Shown in pieces: positions 40,526 to 51,394 of a stretch of 64,000 nucleotides of DNA. The position numbers and the translations under genes are program-made. Under the pieces are notes generated by a model that searched no databases, had not been told where the DNA came from, and was given only the letters and a program-made list of their open reading frames with translations. The stretch covers positions 1 to 64,000 of the forward strand of contig NZ_FMWS01000001.1 in NCBI RefSeq assembly GCF_900103255.1, read 5' to 3'. How positions within the stretch are numbered: position 1 is the stretch's first letter; each line of letters begins with the position of its first letter. Source of the stretch: Gilliamella bombi (GTDB lineage: Bacteria > Pseudomonadota > Gammaproteobacteria > Enterobacterales > Orbaceae).

Positions 40526-41632
40526 TTAAATCACTCGATTACGAATATAACCACCTGTTACCGTCTTTACTAAACCTTCTAGTTCCATATCTAATAATTT
40601 GACGCTCACTTCTGAAATCGACATATTTACTTGTTGAGCAATAATATCAATAGGGATAGGTTGATGATGAATCACAGCAAAAATTTCAGGATACAAAATA
40701 GAATTATTCTGTTCTTCTTTAAGCTGATTACACGAACTATTTACTGCTGATAAATAACTATAATAATGCTCTAAAATATCAACTGGTTTAGAAACTAAAT
40801 AAGCGCCTTGTTTAATTAAATAGTGAGTTCCACTACAGTTTTCATTGTTAATATCACCTGGTAAGGCAAATACATCTCGATTTTGTTCAAGTGCATAGCG
40901 CGCAGTAATTAACGAGCCGCTTTTTTCTGAAGCTTCAACCACGAAAGTTCCTAAACTTAACCCGCTAATAATTCGGTTCCGACGAGGAAAATAGACGGAT
41001 CTGGCTTTTTCAAATGGAAAAAATTCGGACACAATAGCTCCACCTTGCTCCAAAATATCATTGGCTAAGTTTAAATTTGATCTTGGTGCAATTTTTGCTA
41101 AACCGCTACCTAACACTGCGATGGTATGACCCGATACTTCAAGTGCGCCACGATGGCAAATAGCATCTAATCCAAGCGCTAAACCGCTGGTAATTGTTAA
41201 ACCATTAATAGCTAATTCACTAGCAAAATATCGTCCCCACTGTGCTCCATATTCACTAAATTCACGACTTCCAACCATGGCTAATTGAGGTGAATGTAAT
41301 AACTGTCGATTACCTAAAACAAACAACAATAAAGGCGGAGAACAAATTTGTTTAAGTAATAAAGGATAATCGTTATCACAATAAGCAATAAGGTGTTTTT
41401 GTGGGTGGGGTGATTCTAACCATTGAAGTATTGGTTCTAAATGAAGATATGATGTTTCATAAAAACGCACTATTTGAACATCCGACAATCCTAGTTTATT
41501 TAACAAACAAGGCACATTTTGTATGCTACTTGGTAAACCGTTAGCAAAAAACTGTCCAATTTTTTCAAAAATATTTTGTTTTCCATATCCAACCATTGAA
41601 ATTCTTAATAAGAATTCATATTTACTCATCAT
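40526..41632 (-). CDS. dprA: DNA processing protein DprA (Smf)
   Basis: The 368-aa protein has a helical N-terminal domain, the Rossmann-like core (PPLLLFVLGNRQLL, LAMVGSREFSEYGAQWGRYF, ITSGLALGLDAICHRGAL, TIAVLGSGL, VYFPRRNRIISGLSLGTFVV, GSLITARYALEQNRDVFALP) and a C-terminal winged-helix part (about 305-368). DprA loads RecA on incoming single-stranded DNA during natural transformation. ATG 41632 or the next codon may be used. Divergent from def. Confidence 0.95.
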   Translation of the reverse strand: MMSKYEFLLRISMVGYGKQNIFEKIGQFFANGLPSSIQNVPCLLNKLGLSDVQIVRFYETSYLHLEPILQWLESPHPQKHLIAYCDNDYPLLLKQICSPPLLLFVLGNRQLLHSPQLAMVGSREFSEYGAQWGRYFASELAINGLTITSGLALGLDAICHRGALEVSGHTIAVLGSGLAKIAPRSNLNLANDILEQGGAIVSEFFPFEKARSVYFPRRNRIISGLSLGTFVVEASEKSGSLITARYALEQNRDVFALPGDINNENCSGTHYLIKQGAYLVSKPVDILEHYYSYLSAVNSSCNQLKEEQNNSILYPEIFAVIHHQPIPIDIIAQQVNMSISEVSVKLLDMELEGLVKTVTGGYIRNRVI

Positions 41633-41788
41633 AATCTTTCCGCACTCGTTTTAAATGATTTAGATATCTTGAATTGATAAGATAAATACTACCAATAGCC
41701 AACAAGGGCTATTCATCAGTATGATAAATGTTTACAATGAGCAATAGTTTGAATAAACCCGAAATTTGAGGAGTAGATCGAAGAATTT

Positions 41789-42301
41789 ATGGCTATTTTA
41801 CCGGTATTACGTTTTCCTGATGAGCGACTTCGCAAAGTTGCTAAGCCTGTTACCAAGTTCACCCCTGAGCTACAAACGATCATTGATAACATGATCGAAA
41901 CCATGTATGACGAAAATGGTATTGGGCTTGCAGCAACCCAAGTTGATGTACATGAACAAATTATTGTTATTGATGTATCAGAAGATAAAAGCCAAGTTTA
42001 TGTGATCATCAATCCTGAAGTGATAAGCCAAGAAGGTGAAACGGGTATTGAGGAAGGGTGCTTATCGGTTCCTGATTGTCGTGGATTTGTGCCAAGAGCA
42101 GAAAAAATCAAAATTAAAGCTCTAGATCGCCATGGCAATCCTTACGAAATTGATGCCGATGAGTTACTTGCTATCTGTATCCAACACGAAATGGATCATT
42201 TAAAAGGTAAACTTTTTGTTGATTACCTTTCACCATTAAAACGTCAACGAATTGAACAAAAAATGAAGAAACTTGCTCGTGAGGAGCAACGGAATCAATA
42301 A
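41789..42301 (+). CDS. def: peptide deformylase Def
   Basis: The 170-aa metalloenzyme removes the formyl group from new proteins. All three motifs are present: [16 protein letters not shown] (metal-binding Cys) and QHEMDHL (HExxH). It starts [20 protein letters not shown]. fmt, its usual partner, does not follow; instead grpE is convergent. Confidence 0.97.
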   Translation: MAILPVLRFPDERLRKVAKPVTKFTPELQTIIDNMIETMYDENGIGLAATQVDVHEQIIVIDVSEDKSQVYVIINPEVISQEGETGIEEGCLSVPDCRGFVPRAEKIKIKALDRHGNPYEIDADELLAICIQHEMDHLKGKLFVDYLSPLKRQRIEQKMKKLAREEQRNQ

Positions 42302-42303
42302 AA

Positions 42304-42330
42304 TTAACCGCCACAGTGATTGGCGGTTAA
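42304..42330. terminator. bidirectional terminator between def and grpE
   Basis: A perfect 9-bp stem (TTAACCGCC / GGCGGTTAA) with a 9-nt loop lies 2 nt after def and 15 nt from the convergent grpE stop. Confidence 0.8.
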
Positions 42331-42345
42331 CCTATCTAAAGATAA

Positions 42346-42930
42346 CTATTTAGCAACAATTACCATCGCAGGACGAATTAACCGGCCATTTAAGGTATAG
42401 CCTTTTTGGATGGTATTTACTATTTGACCTGATTGATGTTCTGGTGATTCAACCATACTAATTGCTTGGTGCACATCAGGATTTAGTTGTGAATCTTCAG
42501 TATTAATCACTTCAATACCAAATTTTTTGACAGTATCTAGGAATGATTTTAATGTCAGCTCTAACCCTTCAACAGTAGCTTTATGCTCAGGGTTGGTTTT
42601 ATCTGTAGATTCTAAAGCTCGTTCTAAATTATCAATAACGGGTAATAATTCATTAGAAAATTTTTCTAGTGCAAATTTACGAGCTTTATCAACATCTTGT
42701 TCAACACGTTTACGAACATTATCAATTTCAGCTCGCGCACGAATCATGGCTTCGCTTTCATTTTTTTTAGCCAACTGTAATGCTTGTTCTAGCTCTGCAA
42801 TACGTGCATCTTTTGCGCTTAATTGCTCTTCTAGACTTGGTTGCGCTGGAGCTTCTTGCTCTGTTGTTTCTTCAGCTGGTGTGTCAATGTTAGTTTCATT
42901 TTCTGACATATTTTTATCTTGCTCTGTCAT
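42346..42930 (-). CDS. grpE: Hsp70 nucleotide exchange factor GrpE
   Basis: The 194-aa protein has an acidic, disordered N-terminus, a long coiled coil (about 40-110; KFALEKFSNELLPVIDNLER) and the C-terminal beta domain (LNPDVHQAISMVES, IQKGYTLNGRLIRPAMVIVA). It releases ADP from DnaK. ATG 42930 is chosen because GGAG lies 6 nt upstream; an ATG four codons earlier lacks a site. Confidence 0.96.
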   Translation of the reverse strand: MTEQDKNMSENETNIDTPAEETTEQEAPAQPSLEEQLSAKDARIAELEQALQLAKKNESEAMIRARAEIDNVRKRVEQDVDKARKFALEKFSNELLPVIDNLERALESTDKTNPEHKATVEGLELTLKSFLDTVKKFGIEVINTEDSQLNPDVHQAISMVESPEHQSGQIVNTIQKGYTLNGRLIRPAMVIVAK

Positions 42931-43088
42931 AAGGTACTCCAAATAATGTAGTCGAAAACTTAGTGAATTACGGTTATTATGGGGACAATTTTTATGATTA
43001 CAAGCTTATCAGTAAATTGATATGTAATTTTTTGACCTGTGACGAAAAAATACATATCGTTTATATAAAAGAATAACAAGGATATTTT

Positions 43089-43967
43089 ATGAATACACCT
43101 TTTAAATGCGTTGGTCTCATTGGGCTTCCTCGTAAATTAGAGGCAATCGAAACTCATCAAGTGCTTTATGATTGGCTTGTTAGTCTTGGTATTCATGTGC
43201 TAGTTGAAGATCGCTTAGCGGATCATATTCAATTTCCAGTTAGCCATTACGCTTCGTTAGAAGCAATTGGTGAACAAGCTGACCTAGCCATTGTTGTGGG
43301 TGGTGATGGAAATATGCTACGTTCAGCTAGGTACTTGTCACACTATAAAATCAAAGTGATTGGTGTTAATCGAGGTAATCTCGGTTTCTTAACGGATATC
43401 TCGCATGAACAAGTAATTGAACAATTAAGTCCTGTTATTGCCGGTGAATATGAGGATGATCCTCGTTTCTTATTAGAAGTTTCCATTTATGATAATAGTA
43501 ATTTGATTAATTCGAGTTTCGCCGTAAACGAAATTGTCGTCACTCCTAACACTGTAGCGCATATGATTGACTATGATGTTTACATTAATGAACGTAATGC
43601 GTTTTCACAGCGAGCTGATGGGTTAATTATTGCAACGCCAACAGGCTCTACCGCTTACTCGTTATCGGCTGGAGGCCCTATTTTAGCGCCTCATTTAGAT
43701 GCATTAATTATTACGCCAATGTTTCCGCATTCGTTAGCAGTTAGACCTTTGGTTATCAAAGGCAATAACCCAATTCATCTTAAATTTCCAACTACTGCGC
43801 TTGATTTAAATATTGCCTGTGATAGCCAAATTATTTTACCGGTCAAACCAACGCAAGATGTGATTATTCGCCGATCTTTATATGAATTTAATTTAATTCA
43901 TACCAAAGATTATGATTATTTTAATAATCTTTCGACTAAGTTAGGATGGTCGCAAAAGATGTTTTAA
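43089..43967 (+). CDS. nadK: NAD kinase NadK
   Basis: The 292-aa enzyme (E. coli length) phosphorylates NAD to NADP. It has the GGDGNMLRSAR motif near residue 72, GNLGFLTDI, and the conserved C-terminal glycine-rich segment RADGLIIATPTGSTAYSLSA. It is divergent from grpE, an arrangement also seen in E. coli. The minus-strand 42-bp element lies 6 nt after its stop. Confidence 0.97.
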   Translation: MNTPFKCVGLIGLPRKLEAIETHQVLYDWLVSLGIHVLVEDRLADHIQFPVSHYASLEAIGEQADLAIVVGGDGNMLRSARYLSHYKIKVIGVNRGNLGFLTDISHEQVIEQLSPVIAGEYEDDPRFLLEVSIYDNSNLINSSFAVNEIVVTPNTVAHMIDYDVYINERNAFSQRADGLIIATPTGSTAYSLSAGGPILAPHLDALIITPMFPHSLAVRPLVIKGNNPIHLKFPTTALDLNIACDSQIILPVKPTQDVIIRRSLYEFNLIHTKDYDYFNNLSTKLGWSQKMF

Positions 43968-43973
43968 TCTATT

Positions 43974-44015
43974 TTTGTAAAAAACTTTCAGGAAAGTATG
44001 TGTTTTAGTATAAGA
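43974..44015 (-). repeat. 42-bp dispersed 3'-flanking element, copy D (minus strand)
   Basis: The reverse-oriented copy begins 7 nt downstream of the pgpA stop codon, so again it follows a gene in its own orientation. The dyad is perfect (ACTTTC-CT-GAAAGT). It fills the gap between convergent nadK and pgpA. Confidence 0.85.
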
Positions 44016-44022
44016 TTACATC

Positions 44023-44520
44023 TTAAATAACCAATGTCATGATATAAACGGTGAATGATGAAAAGATAGCTGCAATCACATCATCCACCATAATACCAAA
44101 ACCGCCAGGTATACGTTTATCAAACCAACGAATTGGCCACGGTTTTGCCATGTCAAAAATCCTAAATGTTACAAAGGCTATCGCAATCCACATAACAGAA
44201 AGTTGTGGAATAAAAAATAGGGTGATCCACATGCCAACAAATTCATCCCATACTATATGCCCTGAATCGTGCGTATGGGTATCATCCGATGTTTTTTGGC
44301 AAATAAAACAACCAAAAATAAAAGTCACTAAAATAAATACCCAGTATAAAGCTGGTTGTAAACCATAAAATAATAGCCAAAGTGGAATCGCCATTAACGA
44401 TCCCATTGTTCCGGGCATAATTGGAGATAAACCACTACCTAGTCCTACAGCTAAAAAATGAATGGGATTGGTTAACTTTAGGAATTTTTTAAAATCTTTA
44501 TTTCGTTCTTGTTTTGTCAT
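44023..44520 (-). CDS. pgpA: phosphatidylglycerophosphatase A PgpA
   Basis: The 165-aa membrane enzyme makes phosphatidylglycerol. It has the family start NPIHFLAVGLGSGLSPIMPG followed by TMGSL, HIVWDEFVGMWITL, FRIFDMAKPWPIRWFDK and the acidic GGFGIMVDDVIAAI. Several membrane helices are evident. In E. coli it follows thiL; here it is alone, between nadK (convergent) and argF (95 nt upstream, same strand). Confidence 0.95.
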   Translation of the reverse strand: MTKQERNKDFKKFLKLTNPIHFLAVGLGSGLSPIMPGTMGSLMAIPLWLLFYGLQPALYWVFILVTFIFGCFICQKTSDDTHTHDSGHIVWDEFVGMWITLFFIPQLSVMWIAIAFVTFRIFDMAKPWPIRWFDKRIPGGFGIMVDDVIAAIFSSFTVYIMTLVI

Positions 44521-44615
44521 AATCCAATATTCTTTTAAATAAAACCGACATTAAGCCGGCAAAAAGAAAGTGCCTAATTTTTTAGCTAAGCATTTAAGTA
44601 TTGATTATGACAATA

Positions 44616-45626
44616 TTATTCATCTTTGGCTAATGTTGCAACCATTACCGCTTTAATGGTATGTAGCCTGTTTTCGGCTTCATCAAAAACAATACTATGT
44701 TCAGATTCAAACACATCATTAGTCACTTCAAGTCCATTGGTTAAACCATATTGAGCTGCCATCTGTTTACCGACGGTAGTGTTCATATCATGAAAAGCTG
44801 GTAAACAGTGCATGAATTTGACATTTGGATTATTGGTAAGTTTAATAACATTTTCATTCACTTGATAAGGTGTTAATAATTTAACACGCTCATCCCAAAC
44901 TTCCTTAGGCTCACCCATTGATACCCATACATCAGTATATAAAAAGTCGACGTCTTTAACTCCTTTGGCAACATCTTCGGTTAAGATAATTTTTGCACCC
45001 GTATTTTTTGCTATATCTTGGCACTTTTGTACGAGTTCGGCTTCGGGATGACAGGCCTTTGGTGCAACTAAACGAATTTCCATTCCCATTAAAGCCGCAC
45101 CTTCCATTAACGAATTTCCCATGTTATTACGGGCATCGCCTAAATAGGCAAATTTAATGCTACTTAATGGGCGATTGCCTATATGCTCTTTCATTGTCAT
45201 AAAATCGGCTAAAATTTGGGTTGGATGTGCTTCGGTCGTTAAGCCATTCCATACTGGTACACCAGCATATTGGGCTAATGTTTCAACGATCTCTTGACCA
45301 TAACCACGATACTCAATACCGTCATACATTCGACCCAGCACGCGTGCGGTATCCGCAATTGATTCTTTATGACCGATTTGACTACCACTTGGCCCTAAAT
45401 AAGTGACATTTGCACCTTGATCAAATGCACCAACCTCAAAAGCACAACGCGTACGGGTGGAGTCTTTCTCAAAAATTAATGCAATATTTTTACCAATCAA
45501 ATGTTGTTGTTCTTGCCCTTGTTGTTTGGCTTGTTTTAATTCGATAGCAAGATTAATTAATTGATTGATTTCGGTAGGGGTAAAATCAAGTAATCGTAAA
45601 AAATGACGCTGATAAAAACCGTGCAT
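44616..45626 (-). CDS. argF: ornithine carbamoyltransferase ArgF
   Basis: The 336-aa enzyme joins carbamoyl phosphate and ornithine. It has the carbamoyl-phosphate site [44 protein letters not shown], and the ornithine site [13 protein letters not shown] 45626 ([15 protein letters not shown]) has AGGAG upstream and fits the family; an ATG 25 codons earlier would translate the operator region. An ArgR-like box lies 41 nt upstream. carAB, which supplies carbamoyl phosphate, is divergent. Confidence 0.95.
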   Translation of the reverse strand: MHGFYQRHFLRLLDFTPTEINQLINLAIELKQAKQQGQEQQHLIGKNIALIFEKDSTRTRCAFEVGAFDQGANVTYLGPSGSQIGHKESIADTARVLGRMYDGIEYRGYGQEIVETLAQYAGVPVWNGLTTEAHPTQILADFMTMKEHIGNRPLSSIKFAYLGDARNNMGNSLMEGAALMGMEIRLVAPKACHPEAELVQKCQDIAKNTGAKIILTEDVAKGVKDVDFLYTDVWVSMGEPKEVWDERVKLLTPYQVNENVIKLTNNPNVKFMHCLPAFHDMNTTVGKQMAAQYGLTNGLEVTNDVFESEHSIVFDEAENRLHTIKAVMVATLAKDE

Positions 45627-45666
45627 GATATAGCTCCTAATAACCGTAATGATGTAAATGATTCTA

Positions 45667-45684
45667 TTTGAATAATTATGCAAA
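45667..45684. promoter_or_regulatory. ArgR box upstream of argF
   Basis: The 18-mer TTTGAATAATTATGCAAA fits the ARG-box consensus (TGAAT-W4-ATTCA core) at all positions but one. It is 41 nt upstream of the argF start codon, a position suited to repression. Confidence 0.6.
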
Positions 45685-45844
45685 TTCAAGTTAAACATCA
45701 TAATAACTCTAACATTTTACCTTTATGCTGAGGTAAGTCTCAAAAATTAGACTTAATTATTAAAATAATTTTTATAATATTGCTTTTTTTGTACAAAAAA
45801 GTGTAATAAAATGACCAAATATTGTATCTTTGTAGCTAGGTAAA

Positions 45845-45862
45845 ATTGAATTTTTATTCAAA
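45845..45862. promoter_or_regulatory. ArgR box upstream of carA
   Basis: ATTGAATTTTTATTCAAA matches the full 18-bp ARG-box consensus. It lies 35 nt upstream of the carA start. In E. coli the downstream carAB promoter is repressed by ArgR, so the same logic is likely. Confidence 0.68.
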
Positions 45863-45896
45863 ATTCATGATAATTCATTCAAAGGATCTTTTAGTC

Positions 45897-47057
45897 ATGC
45901 AAACTTATGCCCTCCTTATGTTACAAGATGGTTCGCAATTTATTGGGAAATCAATTGGTGCTGATGGTCAAACAGTTGGGGAAGTGGTATTTAACACCTC
46001 AATGACAGGTTACCAAGAAATTCTTACCGATCCGTCTTACTGTGAGCAATTGGTTACATTAACCTACCCGCACATTGGTAATGTAGGAACGAATGATACC
46101 GACGCCGAATCGAACCAAGTTTATGCAAAAGGCTTGATTATTCGTGATTTGCCATTATTAGCTAGCAACTATCGAAGCGAACTCAGCCTTTCTAGCTATT
46201 TAAAAAAACATAATGTTATTGCCATTGCGGATATTGATACGCGGCGCTTAACCCGTATTTTGCGTGAAAAAGGTGCACAGCATGGCGTCATCATAACAGC
46301 AACGGACAAAACGACCTTACTTGAAAAAGCCGAAATAGCTAAACAGCAGGCAATCGATTTTAAAGGATTAAGTGGGCTTGATTTAGCCAAAGAAGTGACT
46401 TGTTTGACAAGTTATATTTGGTCACAAGGCATATGGACAAGGCAACAGCAACAGCCTGCTCCAAAACCAGAAAGCCAATTACCATATCATGTTGTTGCTT
46501 ACGACTTTGGTGTAAAACATAATATTTTGCGAATGTTAGTTGAGCGTGGTTGTAAATTAACTGTTGTACCAGCAAAAACGACAGCAAAACAAGTCCTTGC
46601 TTTAAAGCCCGATGGGATATTTTTATCTAATGGTCCAGGAGATCCTGCACCTTGCAGTTATGCGATTGATGCCATTAAGCAGTTTTTAAACACAGATATT
46701 CCTATTTTTGGCATTTGTTTAGGTCATCAACTTCTTGCGCTTGCTTGTGGTGCTAAAACTATCAAAATGAAGTTTGGTCATCATGGTGGTAATCATCCTG
46801 TTAAAGATCTAGAAAATAATAAGGTAATGATCACTGCACAAAATCACGGCTTCGCTGTAGATGAAGCAAGCTTACCAGCTCATTTACGAGCGACGCATAA
46901 ATCACTGTTCGATGGTTCATTACAAGGCATTCATCACAATCAAAAACCGGCTTTTAGTTTTCAAGGTCATCCCGAAGCCAGTCCTGGGCCTCATGATGCA
47001 GCATCACTTTTTGACCACTTTATTGAGTTAATTAAAATTTATAAGCAGGAGCAATAA
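45897..47057 (+). CDS. carA: carbamoyl-phosphate synthase small subunit CarA
   Basis: The 386-aa glutaminase subunit has the N-terminal domain ([30 protein letters not shown]) and a class I amidotransferase domain with the nucleophile in [14 protein letters not shown] and the His/Glu pair in [16 protein letters not shown] 45897 ([12 protein letters not shown]) matches the family start; in-frame ATGs 10 and 17 codons upstream would begin inside or beside the ArgR box. AAAGGA is upstream. carB follows after 2 nt. Confidence 0.95.
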   Translation: MQTYALLMLQDGSQFIGKSIGADGQTVGEVVFNTSMTGYQEILTDPSYCEQLVTLTYPHIGNVGTNDTDAESNQVYAKGLIIRDLPLLASNYRSELSLSSYLKKHNVIAIADIDTRRLTRILREKGAQHGVIITATDKTTLLEKAEIAKQQAIDFKGLSGLDLAKEVTCLTSYIWSQGIWTRQQQQPAPKPESQLPYHVVAYDFGVKHNILRMLVERGCKLTVVPAKTTAKQVLALKPDGIFLSNGPGDPAPCSYAIDAIKQFLNTDIPIFGICLGHQLLALACGAKTIKMKFGHHGGNHPVKDLENNKVMITAQNHGFAVDEASLPAHLRATHKSLFDGSLQGIHHNQKPAFSFQGHPEASPGPHDAASLFDHFIELIKIYKQEQ

Positions 47058-47059
47058 TC

Positions 47060-50000
47060 ATGGCTAAGCGAACAGATATAAAAAGTATACTAATTATTGG
47101 TGCTGGCCCAATTGTTATTGGTCAAGCATGTGAATTTGATTATTCTGGTGCTCAAGCCTGTAAAGCGCTGCGTGAAGAAGGTTATCGGGTTATTTTAGTT
47201 AACTCTAATCCAGCCACTATCATGACAGATCCTGAAATGGCTGATGCCACTTATATTGAACCCATTCATTGGACAAGCGTTCGTAAGATTATTGAACAAG
47301 AAAGGCCAGACGCCATTTTACCAACCATGGGCGGTCAAACAGCATTAAACTGTGCATTAGAGCTTGAAAAACAAGGTGTATTGAAAGAATTTAATGTTGA
47401 AATGATAGGTGCAACAGCCGATGCTATCGATAAAGCCGAAGATCGAAAACGCTTTGATGAGGCGATGAAAAAAATTGGTCTTGATACCGCTCGCTCAGGG
47501 ATTGCTCATTCGCTTAAAGAAGCTTACGCCGTTCTTGATCAAGTCGGTTTTCCTTGCATTATTCGTCCATCATTTACCATGGGGGGCACCGGTGGCGGTA
47601 TTGCTTATAATACCGAAGAGTTTGACGAAATTTGTACTCGAGGACTTGATCTTTCGCCAACCAATGAACTACTTATTGATGAATCATTAATTGGTTGGAA
47701 AGAATATGAAATGGAAGTAGTTCGAGACAAAAATGATAACTGCATTATTGTTTGTTCAATTGAAAACTTTGATCCAATGGGTATTCATACAGGTGATTCA
47801 ATTACGGTGGCTCCAGCACAAACCTTGACTGATAAAGAATACCAAATCATGCGTAACGCTTCGATCGCGGTACTGCGTGAAATTGGTGTTGAAACTGGTG
47901 GCTCCAATGTACAATTTTCGGTTGATCCAAAGACAGGACGATTAATTGTTATTGAGATGAATCCACGGGTGTCGCGATCATCTGCCTTAGCTTCGAAAGC
48001 AACGGGCTTTCCTATCGCGAAAATCGCCGCTAAACTGGCTGTCGGTTATACGCTTGATGAATTATCTAATGATATAACAGGCGGAAAAACCCCCGCTTCA
48101 TTTGAACCGTCAATTGATTATGTTGTCACCAAAATTCCACGCTTTAATTTTGAAAAATTTGCTGGTTGTAATGATCGTTTAACCACACAAATGAAATCAG
48201 TTGGTGAAGTGATGGCCATTGGGCGTACCTTCCAAGAATCAATACAAAAAGCGTTGCGAGGGCTTGAAGTTGGCGCTTCAGGATTTGATCCTAAAATTGA
48301 TAATTATGCTGATGAAAAAAATATCACCAAAATTCGTTATGAGCTCCAAGAAGCGGGCGCTGATCGGATTTGGTATATTGCTGATGCTTTTAGGGCAGGA
48401 TTCAACTTAGAAGATATCTTTTTACTAACCAATATTGATCGTTGGTTTTTAGTACAAATTGAAGAGTTGGTTAACCTTGAAAACAAGCTAAAGGAACAAT
48501 CACTTGCACAGCTTGATCAAGAAACATTGTGGCAATTAAAACGTAAAGGTTTTTCAGATTTACGCATCGCCAAACTGCTTAATACCACAGAACAAGCTGT
48601 TCGCGATTTACGTCATCAATATCAAATTCACCCTGTTTATAAACGTGTTGATACCTGTGCGGCTGAATTTGCAACAGATACCGCTTATCTTTATTCAACC
48701 TATGAGCAAGAGTGTGAAGCTAATCCTCAATTTAGTCGTAAAAAAATTATGATCCTTGGTGGTGGTCCTAATCGGATCGGACAAGGTATTGAGTTTGATT
48801 ATTGCTGTGTACATGCGGCATTAGCACTGCGTGAGGATGGTTATGAGACAATTATGGTTAACTGTAATCCCGAAACGGTTTCAACCGATTATGATACTTC
48901 TGACCGTCTCTATTTTGAGCCCGTTACGCTTGAAGATGTGCTTGAAATTGCACATGTTGAAAAGCCAAATGGTGTTATTGTGCAATACGGTGGGCAAACA
49001 CCGCTAAAACTTGCTCGTGCGCTTGAAGCAGCAGGGCTACCAATTATTGGTACCTCACCTGATGCTATAGATAAAGCCGAAGATCGTAAACGCTTTCAAG
49101 AAGTCGTCGATAAACTGAAATTAAAACAACCTGTCAACGCCACAGTGACCGATATTAATGAGGCTGTCATTGAAGCAGAAAAAATAGGTTATCCATTAGT
49201 GGTTAGACCTTCTTATGTATTAGGAGGTCGCGCAATGGAAATTGTTTATAATGAACAAGATTTACGCCGTTATTTTAAAACAGCCGTAAGCGAATCGAAT
49301 AATGCGCCTGTTTTACTCGATCACTTTTTAGATGATGCAATTGAAGTTGATATTGATGTAATTGCTGATGGTGAGCAAATCCTGATTGGTGGCATTATGG
49401 AACATATTGAACAAGCAGGCATTCACTCTGGTGATTCTGCTTGCTCACTGCCAACCCACACCTTAACTGCAGATATTTTAGACAAACTACGACAACAAGC
49501 CAAACAATTAGCACTTGAACTCAATGTAAAAGGTTTAATGAATGGGCAATTTGCGGTGAAAGATAATCAAATTTATTTGATCGAAATCAATCCTCGTGCA
49601 GCTCGCACTGTACCTTTTGTCTCAAAAGCAACAGGTTTACCATTGGCGAAAATAGCGGCTCGCGTTATGACGGGACAATCACTTGCCAAGCAAAATGTGA
49701 CTAAAGAGGTGATTCCTCCTTATTATTCGGTAAAAGAAGTGGTATTACCGTTTAATAAATTCAGTGGCGTCGACCCAATCTTAGGTCCTGAAATGCGCTC
49801 AACTGGTGAAGTAATGGGAATCGGTAAAACCTTTGCTGAAGCCTTTGCTAAAGCTCAGTTAGGTAGTTTATCCAATATGAAAAAATCAGGGAAAGCATTA
49901 TTATCGGTTCGCGATCAGGATAAAACAAGGCTGTTAGAGGTAGCTAAACGGTTAATTACTCATGGGTTTAGTATTGATGCAACTATTGGCACGGCAAAGG

Positions 50001-50275
50001 TATTACAACAAGCAAATATACCATGCCAAGTCGTAAAAAAAGAAAACGAAGGGCGACCAAATATCCATGACCATATAAAAAATGGCGAATATAGCTATAT
50101 TCTTAATACCACCTCTGGACGAGCAGCTATTGAAGCCTCAAAAGTATTACGTCGAAGTGCCATTCAATATAAGGTACATTACGATACCACGATGAATGCT
50201 GCTTATGCTACAACTGCAGCGCTAGATTACGATCCGGCACAAACTGTAACGCCATTACAGCAACTTTATTGCTAA
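47060..50275 (+). CDS. carB: carbamoyl-phosphate synthase large subunit CarB
   Basis: The 1071-aa subunit (E. coli 1073) has two homologous ATP-grasp halves. [20 protein letters not shown] opens the first and [20 protein letters not shown] the second; [16 protein letters not shown] and [16 protein letters not shown] are the matching nucleotide sites. The MGS-like allosteric domain follows from about 940. It makes carbamoyl phosphate for arginine and pyrimidine synthesis. Confidence 0.97.
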   Translation: MAKRTDIKSILIIGAGPIVIGQACEFDYSGAQACKALREEGYRVILVNSNPATIMTDPEMADATYIEPIHWTSVRKIIEQERPDAILPTMGGQTALNCALELEKQGVLKEFNVEMIGATADAIDKAEDRKRFDEAMKKIGLDTARSGIAHSLKEAYAVLDQVGFPCIIRPSFTMGGTGGGIAYNTEEFDEICTRGLDLSPTNELLIDESLIGWKEYEMEVVRDKNDNCIIVCSIENFDPMGIHTGDSITVAPAQTLTDKEYQIMRNASIAVLREIGVETGGSNVQFSVDPKTGRLIVIEMNPRVSRSSALASKATGFPIAKIAAKLAVGYTLDELSNDITGGKTPASFEPSIDYVVTKIPRFNFEKFAGCNDRLTTQMKSVGEVMAIGRTFQESIQKALRGLEVGASGFDPKIDNYADEKNITKIRYELQEAGADRIWYIADAFRAGFNLEDIFLLTNIDRWFLVQIEELVNLENKLKEQSLAQLDQETLWQLKRKGFSDLRIAKLLNTTEQAVRDLRHQYQIHPVYKRVDTCAAEFATDTAYLYSTYEQECEANPQFSRKKIMILGGGPNRIGQGIEFDYCCVHAALALREDGYETIMVNCNPETVSTDYDTSDRLYFEPVTLEDVLEIAHVEKPNGVIVQYGGQTPLKLARALEAAGLPIIGTSPDAIDKAEDRKRFQEVVDKLKLKQPVNATVTDINEAVIEAEKIGYPLVVRPSYVLGGRAMEIVYNEQDLRRYFKTAVSESNNAPVLLDHFLDDAIEVDIDVIADGEQILIGGIMEHIEQAGIHSGDSACSLPTHTLTADILDKLRQQAKQLALELNVKGLMNGQFAVKDNQIYLIEINPRAARTVPFVSKATGLPLAKIAARVMTGQSLAKQNVTKEVIPPYYSVKEVVLPFNKFSGVDPILGPEMRSTGEVMGIGKTFAEAFAKAQLGSLSNMKKSGKALLSVRDQDKTRLLEVAKRLITHGFSIDATIGTAKVLQQANIPCQVVKKENEGRPNIHDHIKNGEYSYILNTTSGRAAIEASKVLRRSAIQYKVHYDTTMNAAYATTAALDYDPAQTVTPLQQLYC

Positions 50276-50285
50276 TCACAAAGAT

Positions 50286-50308
50286 AAAGACGAGTATCAC
50301 TCGTCTTT
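50286..50308 (+). terminator. terminator-like hairpin after carB
   Basis: A 9-bp stem (AAAGACGAG / CTCGTCTTT) with a 5-nt loop lies 10 nt after carB. The following T run is weak (TAAAAATT), so it may be an imperfect terminator. Confidence 0.6.
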
Positions 50309-50440
50309 AAAAATTCCATCCACAATATAATAACTTAGAAGTCATGCAATTGTTCTTAATAAACAATAAAATGCTCGTTTTTGATACAGAATAATGTTAA
50401 TTTATTTGCTATATTTCAATCAATTTAATTAGTTATTATC

Positions 50441-51394
50441 ATGGATATGATTCATTCTTCTGATCTAAAAACGATCATGCATTCCAAGCGTGCCAATATT
50501 TATTATTTAGAGCATTGCCGTGTTTTGGTTAATGGCGGGCGAGTTGAGTATGTTACTGAGCAAGGTCAACAATCGTTATATTGGAATATTCCAATAGCTA
50601 ATACTACCTGTATTTTATTAGGCACGGGAACATCATTAACGCAAGCGGCAGTGCGAGAGCTTTCACGGGCAGGTGTCATGATTGGCTTTTGTGGTGGAGG
50701 CGGAACGCCTCTATTTTCATCAACCGAATCTGAATTCGCTTGTCAATTTTTTTCGCCACAAAGTGAATATCGCTCGACAGAATATCTACAAAGCTGGTGT
50801 CAATTTTGGTTTGATGATGAACGTCGATTACAAGCAGCTAAATTATTGCAACAAACACGGCTTAATATTATTAGTGAGTGTTGGCCGCAATTTGATTGGG
50901 ATATTGATAAAACGCAGTTAGCGCATATTCTTACTGATGCAACACAACAATTTACCGATGTTGATAATAGCCAAGCACTTTTAGCCGCAGAAGGGCGAAT
51001 TAGCAAACGTCTTTATAGCATGGCAAATCAATTAACCTTACAAGATGACAAATTTAAACGGGAACAAGGCACACGAGGCAAGAGTCATGATCCCGCTAAT
51101 CAATTTTTAGACCATGGTAACTATTTAGCTTATGGACTCGGCGCAACGGCTTGTTGGGTGTTAGGTCTCCCTCATGGACTTGCTATTTTACACGGAAAAA
51201 CTCGCCGGGGTGGATTAGTTTTTGATGCGGCAGATATTATTAAAGATGGCATTGTATTACCTCAGGCCTTTTTATCAGCCAAACAAGGCGATAGTGAAAA
51301 AGAATTTCGTATGGCATGTATTGCGCAATTTGCTCAATTAGGTGCACTTGATAGGATTATTGATACTTTAAAACAGATAGCAGATCAAATATGA
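50441..51394 (+). CDS. cas1: type I-F CRISPR integrase Cas1
   Basis: The 317-aa protein is Cas1 of the I-F type. The N-terminal beta domain includes RANIYYLEHCRVLVNGGRVE and LLGTGTSLTQAAVRELSRAG. The catalytic residues appear in AAEGRISKRLYSMANQ (Glu), LPHGLAILHGKTRRGGLVFD (His) and the nearby DAADIIKDG (Asp). It works with the Cas2 part of the next protein to insert spacers. The start of cas3 overlaps its end by 4 nt (ATGA). There are 165 nt between carB and cas1, with no CRISPR repeats visible there. Confidence 0.96.
   Translation: MDMIHSSDLKTIMHSKRANIYYLEHCRVLVNGGRVEYVTEQGQQSLYWNIPIANTTCILLGTGTSLTQAAVRELSRAGVMIGFCGGGGTPLFSSTESEFACQFFSPQSEYRSTEYLQSWCQFWFDDERRLQAAKLLQQTRLNIISECWPQFDWDIDKTQLAHILTDATQQFTDVDNSQALLAAEGRISKRLYSMANQLTLQDDKFKREQGTRGKSHDPANQFLDHGNYLAYGLGATACWVLGLPHGLAILHGKTRRGGLVFDAADIIKDGIVLPQAFLSAKQGDSEKEFRMACIAQFAQLGALDRIIDTLKQIADQI

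Noticed and set aside
45783-45801. Palindrome TTTTTTGTACAAAAAA upstream of carA
   Set aside because: Mostly homopolymer arms in AT-rich DNA; no known regulator motif fits, so it is not called as an operator.
45702-45844. A second ArgR box next to either box in the argF-carA gap
   Set aside because: No second site with the usual 3-bp spacing was found; nearby ATTCA half-sites have wrong spacing.
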